NCBI GenBank assembly: GCA_947000775.1 | Contig: CAMQGK010000140.1 | Coordinates: 1,450,501 to 1,514,500 of the forward strand | Source of the DNA: Pterois miles | Taxonomy: Eukaryota > Chordata > Actinopteri > Perciformes > Scorpaenidae | Direction of reading: 5' to 3' | Length of the DNA: 64,000 nucleotides | Shown: positions 26,979 to 39,020 of the stretch, piece by piece | How positions within the stretch are numbered: position 1 is the first letter of the stretch | How the letters are laid out: the number at the start of each line of letters is the position of its first letter | The notes under the pieces: generated by a model | What the model was told of the DNA's origin: nothing | The model's input: the letters and a program-made list of their open reading frames with translations, nothing else | Database searches by the model: none | Translations under genes and position numbers: made by a program

Positions 26979-28721
26979 ATTATCCTCGTCACCACCATGG
27001 AAAAATGTGTTTGGTAATGCAAGAGCAAATTGCCTATATCCTTCCCATCCAGTCCATCACTCCTCCTTTCTGTGACACACTCCCCTTCTTGCAGATGGTT
27101 ACTAAAATGCATTTGGATCTAATCGAGTCCAGTGTGAAAGCTCATGGGTGTCTGGAAGTGGTTAGAATTATCATATAAATGCCATCTGTGAGTGCTGAGC
27201 GACCCACATCCCTCTGCGTGTGTTTGATGAGGCTGCCAGAGTCCTGCCGCATCAAATTACGGTGGTGTCACTGCTGTCAGTCAGTCAGCAGCGCTGTGTG
27301 GGTCTGGGGTGGGAGTGAGTGGGGATATATGACAAAGTGACTCTCACAACCTATAGTTAGATTAGAAGTTCTGGTCTGCTGGTCTTTTTCAGTTTTCCCT
27401 GAAGGCTTTTTAATTTTCTGACAGCCATTTATTTGTTACCCAGATCACAGGCTCATTATCATAGAGGGTGATTTATTGATAATCCTGTCAAGTTTTATTA
27501 TAACCTTGCATAGAAAGACCTCACAGCTCTATCCCTTTAGGTGCTGTTAATTTAATTTTCATTTTTCACTTTAGAGTGACAGGATTTGTTCCAATTTGCC
27601 CTCATGGTTATGGCACAATCACTGCTCATACCGCTGATTTTTTATTTCCAGTGATCCAAACAGGTCTGCAGTTGTGCTCATTGATAACAGACAGCTGAAC
27701 CAATCAGATGTTTGTAGGGAAGGAGCAAAGGATTCACTATCACATTATGCTCCTGTGCCAATACTGGAAAAATGGTGAAAAACATATTGACACAAAAATA
27801 GCAGCACATGTAGCTGATATCAACGCAGCTACTTCTATTTTCTGGAAGATCAATTGAGAAAATGTTGTTGGATAAAAAAAAAGCCAGATGGGAATGTCTA
27901 CTTTTGACAAATACAGCTAAATAAATGACAAATTAAGTTAATACCTTAATGCAGAAATCATATTAAAATCCAGTTTACCCATAAAAAAAATTCTCCTCAT
28001 TGACCGACATTGCTATAATAGTCTAAATATACCCAAAGATGTGCCACGGTATGCAGATTGTTCTCATACACCATTCGTAGCGATACAAAAAGTAATGCAT
28101 TGTAATTCGTGTATATCCCATGAAATTATTTCGGATTTAATCCACATTATCATGAACCAAGAAGTATAAAGAGCACCAAATGCCACGCACAGAGGAGGTC
28201 AGGGAGGACGGGTGGCTCAAAAACACCAGACTTTGTTGTGTGTTCATACGGGTATGAAACCAGAAGTCATTGTTGATTTATCTGTTATGTAACTTCCGTT
28301 ACTTAAGTTATGCCACTTCCGTGGTTATTTTAACCTAAACCCTGATCTTTTCCTAAACCTAACTAAGTAGTTTTATTGCCTAAACCTAACCAAGTTGTTT
28401 CCCAGTCTATTTTTAAGACTGTATGTATGTAACAAGCAGAAATTGACATATGTTGCTGGATATCTGAGGAAAAATGAGGAAAAACTTTTTTATAGGATAT
28501 CATACAAACTATTGTATGAGGATATGTGGCATTATGATTCGTGGCAGTATGGGATTTTACATTGCACATTTACAACATCTATCTGATGAATAACCAGCCT
28601 GTCGTCACTCCCAGGGCAGCAAATACTGGCACTTTCTCACAGCCGTCGGCGTTAGATTAGGCACCATTTAGCATCAGTATGAGACACACCGGGCTTTCCA
28701 TTAACTACAATTTAAACCAAT

Positions 28722-29048
28722 CTATCCATCTATCTGCAGTCACTTATCCCATTTGGGGTCACAGGAGGGGCTGGAGCCGATCCCAGCTGGCATTGTAAAG
28801 GCGGGGTACATCCTGGACAGGTCGCCAGTCCGTCGCAGGGCACATAGAGACAGACAATCATTCACGCTCACATTCACACCTATGAGCAAATTAGAGTCAT
28901 CAATTAACTTCTTCGGACTGTGGGAGGAAGCCGGAGAACGAAAACCCATACTAACACAGGAACTAACATGCAAACTCCACATAGAAGGGCCCCAATCCGG
29001 ACTCAAACCTCTGACTGTGAGGTGACAGTGCTAACCACTGCAGCCCCG
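28722..29048 (-). mobile_element. tRNA-type SINE family B, copy 2, near full length
   Basis: On the minus strand it starts GGGGCTGCAGTGGTTAGCAC, an A-box-like start. A B box, GGTTTGAGTCC (29009-28999), follows at the normal tRNA spacing. The body shares blocks with 15257-15570, and the tail ends in ATAGATGG-type tetramers at about 28722-28736. Frames of about 90 codons on both strands are shadows of the SINE. Confidence 0.88.
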
Positions 29049-30774
29049 AATTTAAACCCATCTGCATCAATATTAAGCGCTTATGGGCTGCTGTTCGCAT
29101 CTCCTGCATCAGGTTACAATCACCTATTCACTGGCATCCCGCGTTCACAATGTTCATTGTCATTTGCACTGTACAAACGTAATCATTTTAAGCCCAACCA
29201 TGTTGTTTTTTCCTAAACCAGGACCAGGATTCAGGACTTCATACAACATATCAGTCACAGATCTTCCCTTGAAATTTGTTTTTAGAAAGTATAAACTCTC
29301 TGGATGATAAGAAATCTTCTTAAAGCTTGGGAAAAGAAACATCATTTATGACAATAAAGAAAAGTCTCGCCATGTAATAAGTAAAGATGGCGGATCTGTG
29401 ACTGAAATGTCCAAGTTGTGGGAGATAGTTATGCATGAGACAGTCCCGGATACAGGCTGTTTGATGAAGTACCTTGATGTGTCAGGTACCAAATACTGGC
29501 TGAGCCAAAAAGAGACAGATTCATCTGGTAGTTACGTCTATAATATAAACTGGAAATTTCAGAAATCTGTCTATGCCACAATTTATAGTATAATGCAGTA
29601 TAAAATTGCATATACCATGATACATTTTATCCATATCACCTTCTCCTGCTAACAGCATTACAAGAACGTACAGTCAGTCATTCTCCATCAGTAGTTTAGA
29701 GTAAGCTGACTTCCTCTCTTCACTTAAGATATAATACAAGATATTAAGAAAAACTTCCTCTGAGTATAATTCAGCATCTGTCATTACATGAAAATAACCT
29801 TGAACATTGTCACAGGTTTCGTCTCTAGCTGCATGATGTATCTGACAGAGCCTCTGCCACAGAGCTGATCCACACATTAAGACATCAGAAGGCGTAGTTT
29901 TCTCGTGCCCACATCGCTGCATTGTTCATGTGTCTGGAATCTGAATGAGAGTCCTTGGGCTGGATCGCCACCCACCTAAATCCTTTGAGAAACAATGTGC
30001 ACCATGGGGAGGGAATTAATTTGTTTTCAGTTTTCATGTTTTTTGGCAATTGTGACTACTTTGAGACTAAGCTATACTGGAGCCGGAGCTTTGAAACCAA
30101 GTCCCGTTTGGAGAAATACCAAAAGAAATGGTTCCATAAGTTTCTGTTTTTCTCAACTCTTCTGTTTTTCTCTATCTGATGCTTCATACATCAATAGGCG
30201 CTCAGCTGCCTGGAGCATCACATGGCACTCACTGATACCTACTTAGATAATTAAGTAAGGGAGCTGGCAGCAACTCCATTTTTGAATATTATTAGTTCAG
30301 TAAACTCAAAGGGGGAGTTATTTTTTCAGCTTGCTTACACAAGGAACCAAACTAAAGGCAATTACGGTATTAATGGCACAAAAGAGCAGCACACTAGAGC
30401 ACAATAGAGACAATTAATTATAAACAAACCACTTGCCAAGGCTGAGGGATCAATTCACACTGAGCAGAAATCTAGTCTGTTATGCAACTAATTTGCTAGT
30501 AAGTTATTTAAAAGCAAACAGCAGGAGTTGCTGCCTTCCTGCTCATAATGGAAATGAGAGTGAAATCAATGAGCACGACCCAGGATAGTCCGGTTTAAAA
30601 TGGAGACACGAAGCGGAAAGGAGGAGTCACCTCTGACTTTTAATTACTGATGACGAAGTTCATGTCAAAGAGTCATTTTGTTAGAGGCTATAATGAGTGA
30701 CGAGGATGCACAAACTGTCATTTGTCAGCATTTTACCAATTTTGTGTGTGTGTTTGTGTGTGTGTCTTACTAAG

Positions 30775-30867
30775 GATACAGAAGAGGATGAACAGAAGCT
30801 GACTAAGTCCACCTCTCTGTTAGAGAGCCAACACCACCACCTACTGAACTGTCTGGAGAAAACCACT
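30775..30867 (+). CDS. kcnd3: kcnd3 exon with dileucine HHLLNCLEKTT motif
   Basis: A 93-bp exon of 31 codons, phase 0. It reads DTEEDEQKLTKSTSLLESQ, then HHHLLNCLEKTT. The segment is a hallmark of Kv4 channels. The dileucine-containing HHLL-CLEKTT motif is known in Kv4 as a dendritic targeting signal. The acidic start and TSLLESQ fit Kv4.3 better than Kv4.2. The acceptor is CTTACTAAG. The donor is ACT followed by GTGGGTATCC, weaker than the others. In mammals a 19-residue alternative exon can follow; I did not find it in 30868-32515. Confidence 0.95.
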
Positions 30868-31686
30868 GTGGGTATCCTCCAACACCTCTAGCTTTGAATC
30901 CAAAAATCTGCCACCTGCATTAATGAGCTTAAAATGATGTGTTAATTGTCATTTAAGTACTGAATCATGATAACAATGTTTTCTACCAGTGAAAAAGACA
31001 AAAAAAAAAAAAAAAAAAAAAAAAACTCTTTGCACACAACATGTACAGTACTTCAGGGTTAGATGTGCTGGCAACTGCAAGATAAACACAGAACCAGAAA
31101 CAAATGAACTACAAGTAGAAACTGCCTGTGGTAAAGGAAGTACTCAGTCCTTTACTTGAGTAAAAGTACTAATACCACACTGCGACAGGCAAAAGCTCTG
31201 CATTGAACACTTAAGTTATGTAAAAGTATGTAAGTATAATCAGGACAATATACTTAAAGCATTAAAAGATAAAATGACTCATGTGACAGTTACAGTAGAT
31301 TTTTATTACACCTAAATTAATATAAATGCAGCGTTTTATATTTGATTTGTATTTGGCTGAGGTGGAGCTAATTTTAACTATTTTGTATAAATGACTGCAA
31401 CTAATGCTTTGTTTTGTCCAACCAGAAAAATAAAATAAATATATAATAAATGTTTTAAAAATTATTAAAGTAATTTAAAAAAGGAAAGGCAAATAGGCTG
31501 GAACCATGAAACTGTGCTTTTTGCATGGCTATACAATTATCAGCATAACTAACGGTTCATTTTCTGCCAAAGAAAATTTGCACAGTACAAAGTACAAGTA
31601 CTTGAGTAAATGTATTCAGACCGCAAAAATGTTCTGATTATGGGTATTTCCTTTTTGCTTCATTGCACATGTTTTTTCAATGGTAT

Positions 31687-31723
<37 letters not shown>

Positions 31724-32515
31724 ATATATATGTGTAAGTATGTATATACACACACATTTTTTATTTTTATTTATTTATTTTTTAAAAACCTGTATCGATT
31801 GCCATTGTTAGCCTAATCACTACACGAACAGTGTGGGTTTGAATTTAAACCTTGACCCACTGCACGATACGTGTTGTTCTTGTCAGTGTCAATAAAAGAT
31901 CCTTCACCATATTTTTCGGTTTGAGTAACATTTTCTTCCACTCCCAAAGACGCTTGTACTTGACACTGATTTACCCTGTAGCTCCCAAATTCTCCAGAGC
32001 ACATCCAAAAGAGTCTCCGGGGAGTTTCATTGCTGTCAGAGATGTCTATCGCCGTGACAGTAACGTTTTCTCCCTTGTCTAATCCGTGCCTTCACATCGG
32101 TTGGATGCATGAAACAAATACTTCGCAAAAATGCCTCAAAATGTTTACATAGCAGTTTGACAAGTTTCAGTAGACATTTTGTGAAAGCAGAGGCTGATCC
32201 CAAGTCTGCGCAGTGATTTGAACGATATGGATGTTCTCTGAGTCGGTGTACTCTTTAAAGTGTTGAATTTTGAGAGCTGCTTAGCAAAAGGTTTTTGTGC
32301 CAAAAAAGATAGACATACATAGATTTGTGACAGTGACACTGGATCCATTCTCCATTCAGCAAATATACAAAGTGAGTTTGTGAATGTTAGTTTATTATTC
32401 TGATCATTTCTTTGGCAAGTCAAGGCATTGGCTTTTATTCACTTCACAGTCTGTCTCGTCTCTGCACCAACCCCTCCCTGTGTATTTAAACCACCTTCCT
32501 GTTTCTTCTCTCCAG
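30868..32515. other. kcnd3: kcnd3 intron, 1,648 bp
   Basis: A poly(A) run lies at about 31001-31024 and a (GT)n at about 31690-31720. Positions 31126-31625 carry words of a fish dispersed repeat at both ends: TTACTTGAGTAAAAGTACTA on the left and AAGTACTTGAGTAAATGTAT on the right. It ends TTCTTCTCTCCAG. No candidate for the mammalian alternative exon was seen. Confidence 0.75.
31126..31625. repeat. AAGTAAAAGTACT-type dispersed repeat
   Basis: The left end (TTACTTGAGTAAAAGTACTA, about 31152) and right end (AAGTACTTGAGTAAATGTAT, about 31596) share the ACTTGAGTAAA word. The region also shares words with 38460-38990. It is probably a non-autonomous DNA transposon; class not established. Confidence 0.55.
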
Positions 32516-32775
32516 GCTCATGAATTTGTGGACGAGCAGATGTTCGAGCAGAACTGTTTGGAGTCGGCGCTACAGACCTATCCGTCACGCAGCCCCTCTA
32601 TATCCAGCCACGACAGCTCTGTAGGTACCTGCTGTGGCCGCAGGGCAAAGAGAAACACCCCTCTGCCCAACGCCAGCCTGCCCTCCAGCCATCCCATCCC
32701 AACACACCAGAGCCCCCTGCAGGAGCTCAGTGCCATCCACATACAGTGTGGTGGCCAACCGTCTCACACTGCCAG
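32516..32775 (+). CDS. kcnd3: kcnd3 exon: distal C-terminus, HEFVDEQMFEQNC segment
   Basis: A 260-bp exon of 86 codons plus two bases. It reads AHEFVDEQMFEQNCLESAL, YPSRSPSISSHDSSVGTCC, RRAKRNTPLPNASLPSSH and LQELSAIHIQCGGQPSHTA. MFEQNCLES and LQELSAIHIQ are specific to Kv4.3 among the Kv4 paralogues. The first residue is Ala where mammals have Asn. The acceptor is TTCTCTCCAG; the donor is GCCAG followed by GTAAAAG. The intron splits an AG|T serine codon. The segment is cytoplasmic, serine-rich, and probably a region for phosphorylation and partner contacts. Confidence 0.95.
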
Positions 32776-33222
32776 GTAAAAGTACAGGAGAGCAGAAACA
32801 CACAGCAGCAGCCGAGGGAAGAGGGAGGCTTTTCATCCAGGTCGTTTGCTGAATTTCTGACAAGTTTTAAGAGGGGAAAATAGTTTAACTGCTCACAACA
32901 TTTCCACTTAAACGTTAAGTTCAGGGGTAAAACCACGCAGAATGTTTTGGTTTTATGTGCCAAGGTTTTGAGATTCTGTATCCTTCTCTGTATACCTAAC
33001 CTGACCCAGTCAGATGGTTTGTTACACAAAACCATCTGAGAAACTTTCTTCGGAAATTGTTTGAGAAAGGGCAGGCACTTTCAAAAAAATACTTGGTGCA
33101 TCAACGCGATCCGGTCTCACTGGATCTCAGGTCTCACATATATCAGCCACACCCGTAGCTGCCAGTAGCTCCTCACTGGACACTGATTGGCCCATTGTCT
33201 GGTTTGCTGGACACAAACACAT

Positions 33223-33757
33223 TACCGTATTTTCCGGACTTTAAGGCGCACTTAAAATCCTTTATTTTTCTCAAAAGTCGACAGTGCGCCTTATAATGTG
33301 GTGCGGCTTATATATGGTTGTGCTTACTGACCTCCTCGAACCAATTATATGTGATACAGGGCGCTCAAGCATCTGTCAAAATGTTTTATTATGGGTTTGG
33401 TAAGCTTCGAAGCTGCACCGCTGGGTGGATTGTCGGAGCATTACGGTAACAGTAGTCAGGCGCCTCGCAGAGTAATACATACTGTTACTGTGCTTCCACA
33501 GATAGGCACCGTAACATTATCATGTGTGTATAAGGAGCCCAAACTGGCACCTGTGAAGAGACATGCTTATGAAGTGGATTTCAAGCTTGAGTTGTTAAAT
33601 TAATAGAATCAAGTTTGACTTATCTGGCCGTTTTGTTTCACTTATAATCCGGTGCGTCTTATAATGCGGTGCGCCTTATATATGAAAAAGACAGTGATAT
33701 TGATATTTATTGATTGTGCGCCTTATAATCCAGTGCGTCTTATGAACCGGAAAATAT
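33223..33757 (+). mobile_element. Pogo-like (Tc1/mariner) non-autonomous element
   Basis: The left end reads TACCGTATTTTCCGG then AAGGCGCAC. The right end reads GTGCGTCTTATGAACC then GGAAAATA, an imperfect inverted repeat of about 28 bp with several CGCCTTATA words inside. The TA at the ends fits Tc1/mariner target choice. An internal plus-strand frame (33391-33603) ends KRHAYEVDFKLELLN, resembling the start of the Brinker-type DNA-binding domain of pogo-like transposases, then stops. The catalytic domain is missing. It is about 535 bp and cannot mobilise itself. Confidence 0.68.
33391..33603 (+). pseudogene. Truncated N-terminus of pogo-like transposase
   Basis: The last 35 codons include VTLSCVYKEPKLAPVKRHAY followed by EVDFKLELLN and a stop. 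The KRHAYxxDFKL pattern is typical of BrkDBD-type fish transposases. Earlier codons are not recognised. This is only the beginning of a DNA-binding domain. Confidence 0.5.
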
Positions 33758-34754
33758 TTGAAGACTGAGGAGATGGATTTTCTTGAGAAATTGGATCACG
33801 CGATTAGTGCATGATCTCCTGACATCGCAACAGTCCAGCTGCTGTGCAAGGTAACTGTACACCTCCAAAGTATTTAAAAATCACATTTGAAAACCTTACT
33901 ATTAGCCCTTTTCAGAAACAACATCCTAACTCTGGATGTTAAACTTTATTTTTCTTTTTTGGTTGCAAATTGTTGAGAAAAATCCCATGACGTGGTTACT
34001 GTGGAGTAGTGAGATAACGCAATGAACGTCAGAGGATAGGCAACAGCTGCTTGTCTACCCTCCTTTAATTAAGGAAAAGAGGAATGGAATTAAAACAACA
34101 TCCCTGAATAAGACATGTCAGAACTCCTCTCTGTGTTTTCAGGGAAAATCATATTTTCTCCTAGAAAAGACAGTGAAGTCTATGGATAATCTATGGTTTC
34201 TTGAAAGAGAATTTTACATTCACTTCATTTTTTGGAGGGTTAAATGGGTAAAAAGTGTGTTATTTCCAAAACAGTCAATAGGGGGGACTGCAGGAACACT
34301 GTACAATATCATCTGTTAATATCATGATAGTCTTTGTCTCTCTCTCTCAATTTTAAAATTAAATTAGATTTATGAGCCAGCGAGATGTTGTCTGACCTTG
34401 ACTATTCACTCTTTAAATAAAAAAGTAAACCTATTAACGTTATTAATCATAACAGTTTGTGATAAGTTAATTAAAACTATGACAAACAGCAGAATATTGC
34501 ATACAAAAAGGTTCACTTTCTTATCCAGGGGACCTTGAGGCAACATAATATGCTACAATAGATGGCATTTGTTGAATATTTGTTTTTCGATCAGTTATGG
34601 CTCAAATGTGTCATGTTTATGGGATAGTCTGGATGAAGAAGTACTTCATCTTGTAACCTGTGTTATCTCAAACATCACACTCGGCACTCTACACATAGCC
34701 GAGAGAGATGAACATTAAAATGTGTATATAGTCTGTATTTTTGCCTTTCTCTAG

Positions 34755-34992
34755 TCGTTTGAACCTCAACCAGAAAACCAACGAAAGTGTCCGGATCAAC
34801 AGCAAAGGCGGCCGAATCACCACAGCGATCATCAGCCTCCCATCGCCCCCCGCTTTGGCCCCTGACGGCGATGGCCTCCGCGGGCCCCCACAGAGGAGGC
34901 CGCCCCCACCCCCGGGTCACCCTGCAGCTCCAAGCATCCAGACCACTACAAGCTCAGCTGGCACCAACATTGTAAAAGTCTCTGCTCTGTGA
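34755..34992 (+). CDS. kcnd3: kcnd3 last coding exon, C-terminus and stop
   Basis: 238 bp. One base completes the split serine codon, then 78 residues and TGA (34990-34992). It reads RLNLNQKTNESVRINSKGG, RITTAIISLPSPPALAPDG, a proline/arginine-rich stretch (PQRRPPPPPGHPAAPS) and TNIVKVSAL at the end. The ITTAIIS-PSPPAL block and the VKVSAL terminus are those of Kv4.3. The proline-rich insert is more GC-rich than its surroundings and longer than in mammals, as is common in fish paralogues. The acceptor is CTTTCTCTAG. With the other four exons it completes a 284-residue C-terminal half. Confidence 0.96.
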
Positions 34993-37640
34993 CTCCCTGG
35001 CTTACAGATGTAACTCAGCTCAGCAGGAGGACAAAGAAGAAAAAGAGGAGGAGGAGGAGGAGGAGGAAGGAAGGAAAGCAGGTCACACTACCTTTATGGA
35101 CGCACCATGTCCAGTCTCAAAGGGTCAACAGGAAGAGCGCTGTTCTCCAGAGGAGTTTAAGAGAAGACAGATGATGTGGAGCCATAACTGAGGTAGAGGA
35201 TTGTAGATATGTGAACCGAGAATCACACAGTCGTCATGTCGTGTATGTACTGTAAATACGGACAGAGTTGCATTTATAATAGTTTCTAACAGCAGTACAG
35301 ATGTTTTACAGCAAGCGCTGTGGAAAAGATCGAAAGACATTGTGCATTTAGCATATCTGCACATCAGCAGATGCTGTTTGACGTACCACAATTTCACAGT
35401 AAATTTAAAGGGAATTCACAGTGAAATAGTGAAAAGGATGTTTCGTTGACTTTACATGTGTTTGACGAAAGACCAAGTGTTGAATGTGTTTACTTGAATT
35501 TGATTGGTCTCGTTTGTGTTACGTGTTGTTTGTCTTAAGTATTTTGCGAAGAAGAAAAAAAAAAAAAAAACAGTTGAACTTCGCGCTTTTCTTTACAGCA
35601 TCATTTGAAAAGTCACGGTACCGATGATGCTGCTAATATCATATCGCTGAAATGTGAGTTTGACGGGTCTGAGACTGCAAAGACCGTCTTTTTTTTATCT
35701 ATTCATCACGTCAAAGGCTCAAACCAAACTGTGCTTTTTAGTTGCGTCATGTTTAAATTTGTGACTTGAGATGGCCTGCAGGGAGTGAGGCTGACCTGAC
35801 ACTGTCTTCATGACTTCCAGGCTTCCACACTGAGCTGAGACAGACCAGTAGGTCTCAGCTTGATAGTAAAAACCCTCCAGCTGACCACAACATGACTTTC
35901 AAGTGAAGGTTTGTGATTAAAGGACAAGGCTGGTATTATTCTATTTTAATTTTTTGTCAACTAATAACATGAAAAGACCAAAACCAACAGTCTGTGTTAG
36001 TCTGTCTCTCAAGTGACAGCAGCAGGACGGCGTATATGGGAAATAAACTGCAGAGCCCATGTTCACTGTAATGAGAGAACACGTCATCCAGTGTAGATTA
36101 CTGATGTGTTTTTCTGCAGGTCTGCTGCACACAGGCTTTGGCTGCACAGACAATACTTGTTAGTAGGATTGACTTGTTGACGTTGGTGTTTTCATTACAT
36201 TTGTTGAGAAAACTATAGAATATTTCCAGTAAAGAAATGATATCCAGTTTATATAAATGTGATTTTGTCCCTGTGGAATAATTAAAAGCTGCAGCTGCTA
36301 TGCTGCCTCTACTCGCAGAGTGTCGTGGGCTGAGAGGGAGATGAGAAAATGATTATGTGCGCATTCATTGTGAGCATGAGTGGGCATTTTAGGCATTGAA
36401 TAACAAAAAGGTTGAGCACCGCTTTCATATCAAGCAACCAGTCCTAGAACATTACAGAAAGGGGGCCAATTCATGTTCAACCCAGATTTTTCAAACTAAA
36501 ACTGAAAAGCTGCATAAAAGCTGATTATTTGTCGAGTTTTAAAAAGGAGAGAACAAGGGTAAAATATACAAATGTAAAAAAAAAAAATGTTTGTAGGAAA
36601 TGTAGTTGCTCTTCTTTTGGCTGGAAACTTTGTCATTCTCTCTCTCTCTTGGATAAATTATTTAAAAAATTGGCCAGATTGTCTGCCTTGTGTCATTGAA
36701 GAGATGTTGTATAAGTGAACTTTAAACCTTTTAAGTTTACATTTGAGAATACATCAGAATAGCAGTTTGACAGAATAATCCCAACTCAAAGTCATCTTTA
36801 CTAGCTTTTCCTGAGCTTTTAACTGTATAGCACCATCTTTCATTAAATCGATGTAGACTAGTTTCGTTGCTTGCTTACTGCTCTGACAGAGTTTGCTAAG
36901 TTGTCATGCATGCTGACATGCTTAAAATGTGCTTTCCTTTTTAAATCAATATGGATGAGAAGTACTAAAATTACTGTGGAATGAAACAACAGCTGCAGAG
37001 CATGCAGAGCTTGTGCTGATGAAGACAATGTCAGATGGTTGAAAGCCTCAGCAAAAGAGGACTTTGAACTGGGAATATTATCTCAAAGTATTTCCAAAGT
37101 CAGTTAAGTAAACTGAACTGTGAAGCTTAAGAATAGGTGATTAATAAGCAGCTCGATCATGATAACCTGTAAGATGGTCACAAGATGGCAGACATGATGC
37201 ATTCTGACATCAAAACTAAAGTTTCTCCCCGTGTTAGTGTGGGTTTTCTCCGGGTTCTCCGGCTTCCTCCTACAGTCCAAAGACATGCAGGTTTGATTAA
37301 CTGATTCATTGATTAACTCTAAATTGCGTGTGAGCGTGAATGGTTGTCTGTCTCTATGTGTCCGCCCTGCGATGGACTGGCGACCTGTCCAAGGTGTATC
37401 CCGCCTTCGCCCCATAGTCAGTTGGGATCGGCTCCAGCCCCCCCGCGACCCCGAATACGATACGTGGTTACAGGCGATGGATGCATGAAGATTTGGTCTG
37501 GTTTACGGCCTTACTCCTGCATTCACATATTATTCATATCCTGCTGCAAATTGTTATTCATTTGAAGTTGATAGATGCCTGGTGTTTGGAATAGTTTGTG
37601 ACTACTTGCCAAGTGTGCTATGGTTATCTGTATCAAATAA
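34993..37640 (+). other. kcnd3: kcnd3 3' UTR (probable)
   Basis: It follows the stop codon. It contains a GAG-rich purine run (about 35035-35080), a poly(A) run (about 35553-35570), AATAAA at 36042-36047, ATTAAA at 36281-36286, and a SINE fragment at 37222-37484. The UTR end is unknown: either early AATAAA/ATTAAA could be used, but the signal at 37636 has the best downstream GT-rich context. A later ATTAAA lies at about 38253. Confidence 0.55.
37222..37484 (+). mobile_element. SINE family B, copy 3, 5' truncated
   Basis: Same blocks as 15257-15570 and 28722-29048 but on the plus strand: CCGGCTTCCTCCTACAGTCC, GACTGGCGACCTGTCCAAGG, TGGGATCGGCTCCAGCC, and an end in GCGATGGATGCATG. The tRNA-like head is missing. 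It lies in the probable kcnd3 3' UTR in the sense orientation. Confidence 0.85.
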
Positions 37641-37641
37641 A
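37636..37641 (+). terminator. Candidate kcnd3 poly(A) signal
   Basis: AATAAA followed within about 30 bases by a T/GT-rich stretch (TGTGTTTATTTGTCTTTATT). This is the best cleavage/polyadenylation context seen downstream of the stop codon. Confidence 0.45.
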
Positions 37642-39020
37642 CAATGTGTTTATTTGTCTTTATTGTTTTTGCTAAAGTGGAAGCTATGATTAAACTGTAG
37701 TGTTTTTCGATCATGAACCTCCAAGTGAAATTGTTTTGGCTGTATCGGTATACTTTGTGTTGCATTCCTGCATTTTGTCACATTTTAAAACCGAGGTGAA
37801 CGTACTTGTGCCAAACGGGTGACTCTTCCATCTTCTGTAAGAACAACAAAGTAGTAGTACACTTTATGCTGCTATATAAAAAAAAAATACAAACCCTATA
37901 GATAACTTTAACTCTCACTGTTAATGCTGAAAATAACAAGCGTCCACTCCGTCGTGGTGTTCACAGCTTGGATCTTGGTTGACACACTATCTACAGTTTA
38001 GGACTTTCTATAGATCACCGCCATGCTTCAACAACAGAAAGCACTTCTCTCGCTGATGATTACTTGTTGTCATTATATGATGGACTTGACTTCAAAAGGC
38101 ATTGTGGGGATCAGTTTTTTTAAAAGTCTTGGCACTGCTGTTTGTGTAGTTTCTCATCTTTTTATCCTTTTGAACTGAGCTTTTCTGTCTGTTTGCTGTT
38201 TACCGTATTCTGTCAGGTTGTTTGTTATAACAGCTATCAAGTGTCAGATGAGAATTAAAATCTGCCACAACAATCGAGTCTCATCTTTCTTGCCGTTACT
38301 GACGTGGAAACATTTGCATGGATATACAATATATTTATATTCTGTTATTTTATGTTTCAGTGATGTTTTTCAATGTGTTTTAGAGTGAGGCTTATGGGTG
38401 CAAATTAGCTATTGAGCTAACACAATTGATGTTAAATGTAAATGTTGATTAATGTGTACTGTCGACATTGGTGAATCAGATCTTTTACTTAAATAAAAGT
38501 AGGAATACCATAGTATAGTATATTGTACTTGAAGGAATGGAGTGTAGCATTTAGGGGATCTATTGGCAGAAATGGAATATAATAATAATTATGTTTTCAT
38601 TAGTGTATATAACAAGAACTGTGTTTTGTTTTGTTTTTTTAGACTGAGCTGTTTATATCTATGTACGAAGCAGGTCCTCTTCACAGAGCTGTCCGTCATG
38701 TTTCTACAGCGGCCCAGAACGGACAAACCAAACACTGGCTCTAGATAGGGCCATTCGCGTTTCCTGTTTTTGTATCAGCCATTATACAGTAGTTCTACAT
38801 GCTTGGCACACAGGAGAAGTTTAATTTGTTTGCAGTCTGCAACCTCGTCACTAGATGCCGCCAAATCCTACACATTGTGACGTTAAGTAAAAGTACAAAA
38901 GTACTACTGGCATCAATATTTTCTAAGAGTAAAAAAGTATTCATTATCCAGAATGGTCTATTTCAGAATAAAGTAATAATTATATTAGAATATAATAGCA
39001 CATGATAGCATATAATATAT
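37642..39020. other. Intergenic sequence after kcnd3
   Basis: AT-rich. At 38460-38560 and 38880-38990 there are pieces of the AAGTAAAAGTACT-type repeat (ACTTAAATAAAAGTAGGAAT; TTAAGTAAAAGTACAAAAGT; ATTATCCAGAATGGTCTATT). No gene seen. Confidence 0.5.

Larger units (their letters stand above)
25410..30774. other. kcnd3: kcnd3 intron, 5,365 bp
   Basis: It contains an interspersed repeat (26425-26862), a (GT)n run (26921-26978) and a SINE (28722-29048). At 28330-28410 there is a degenerate run of CCTAAACCTAACYAAGTAG-like words, which resembles a fish dispersed repeat. No exon was recognised elsewhere. It ends TGTGTCTTACTAAG. Confidence 0.8.
32776..34754. other. kcnd3: kcnd3 intron, 1,979 bp
   Basis: It contains a pogo-like non-autonomous element (33223-33757). 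The rest is AT-rich without recognised exons. It ends TTGCCTTTCTCTAG at 34754. Confidence 0.8.

Noticed and set aside
28330..28410. Interstitial telomere repeat (CCTAAACCTAAC words)
   Set aside because: Vertebrate telomere is CCCTAA; the words here alternate with AAGTAGTTTTATTG and resemble a dispersed repeat instead.
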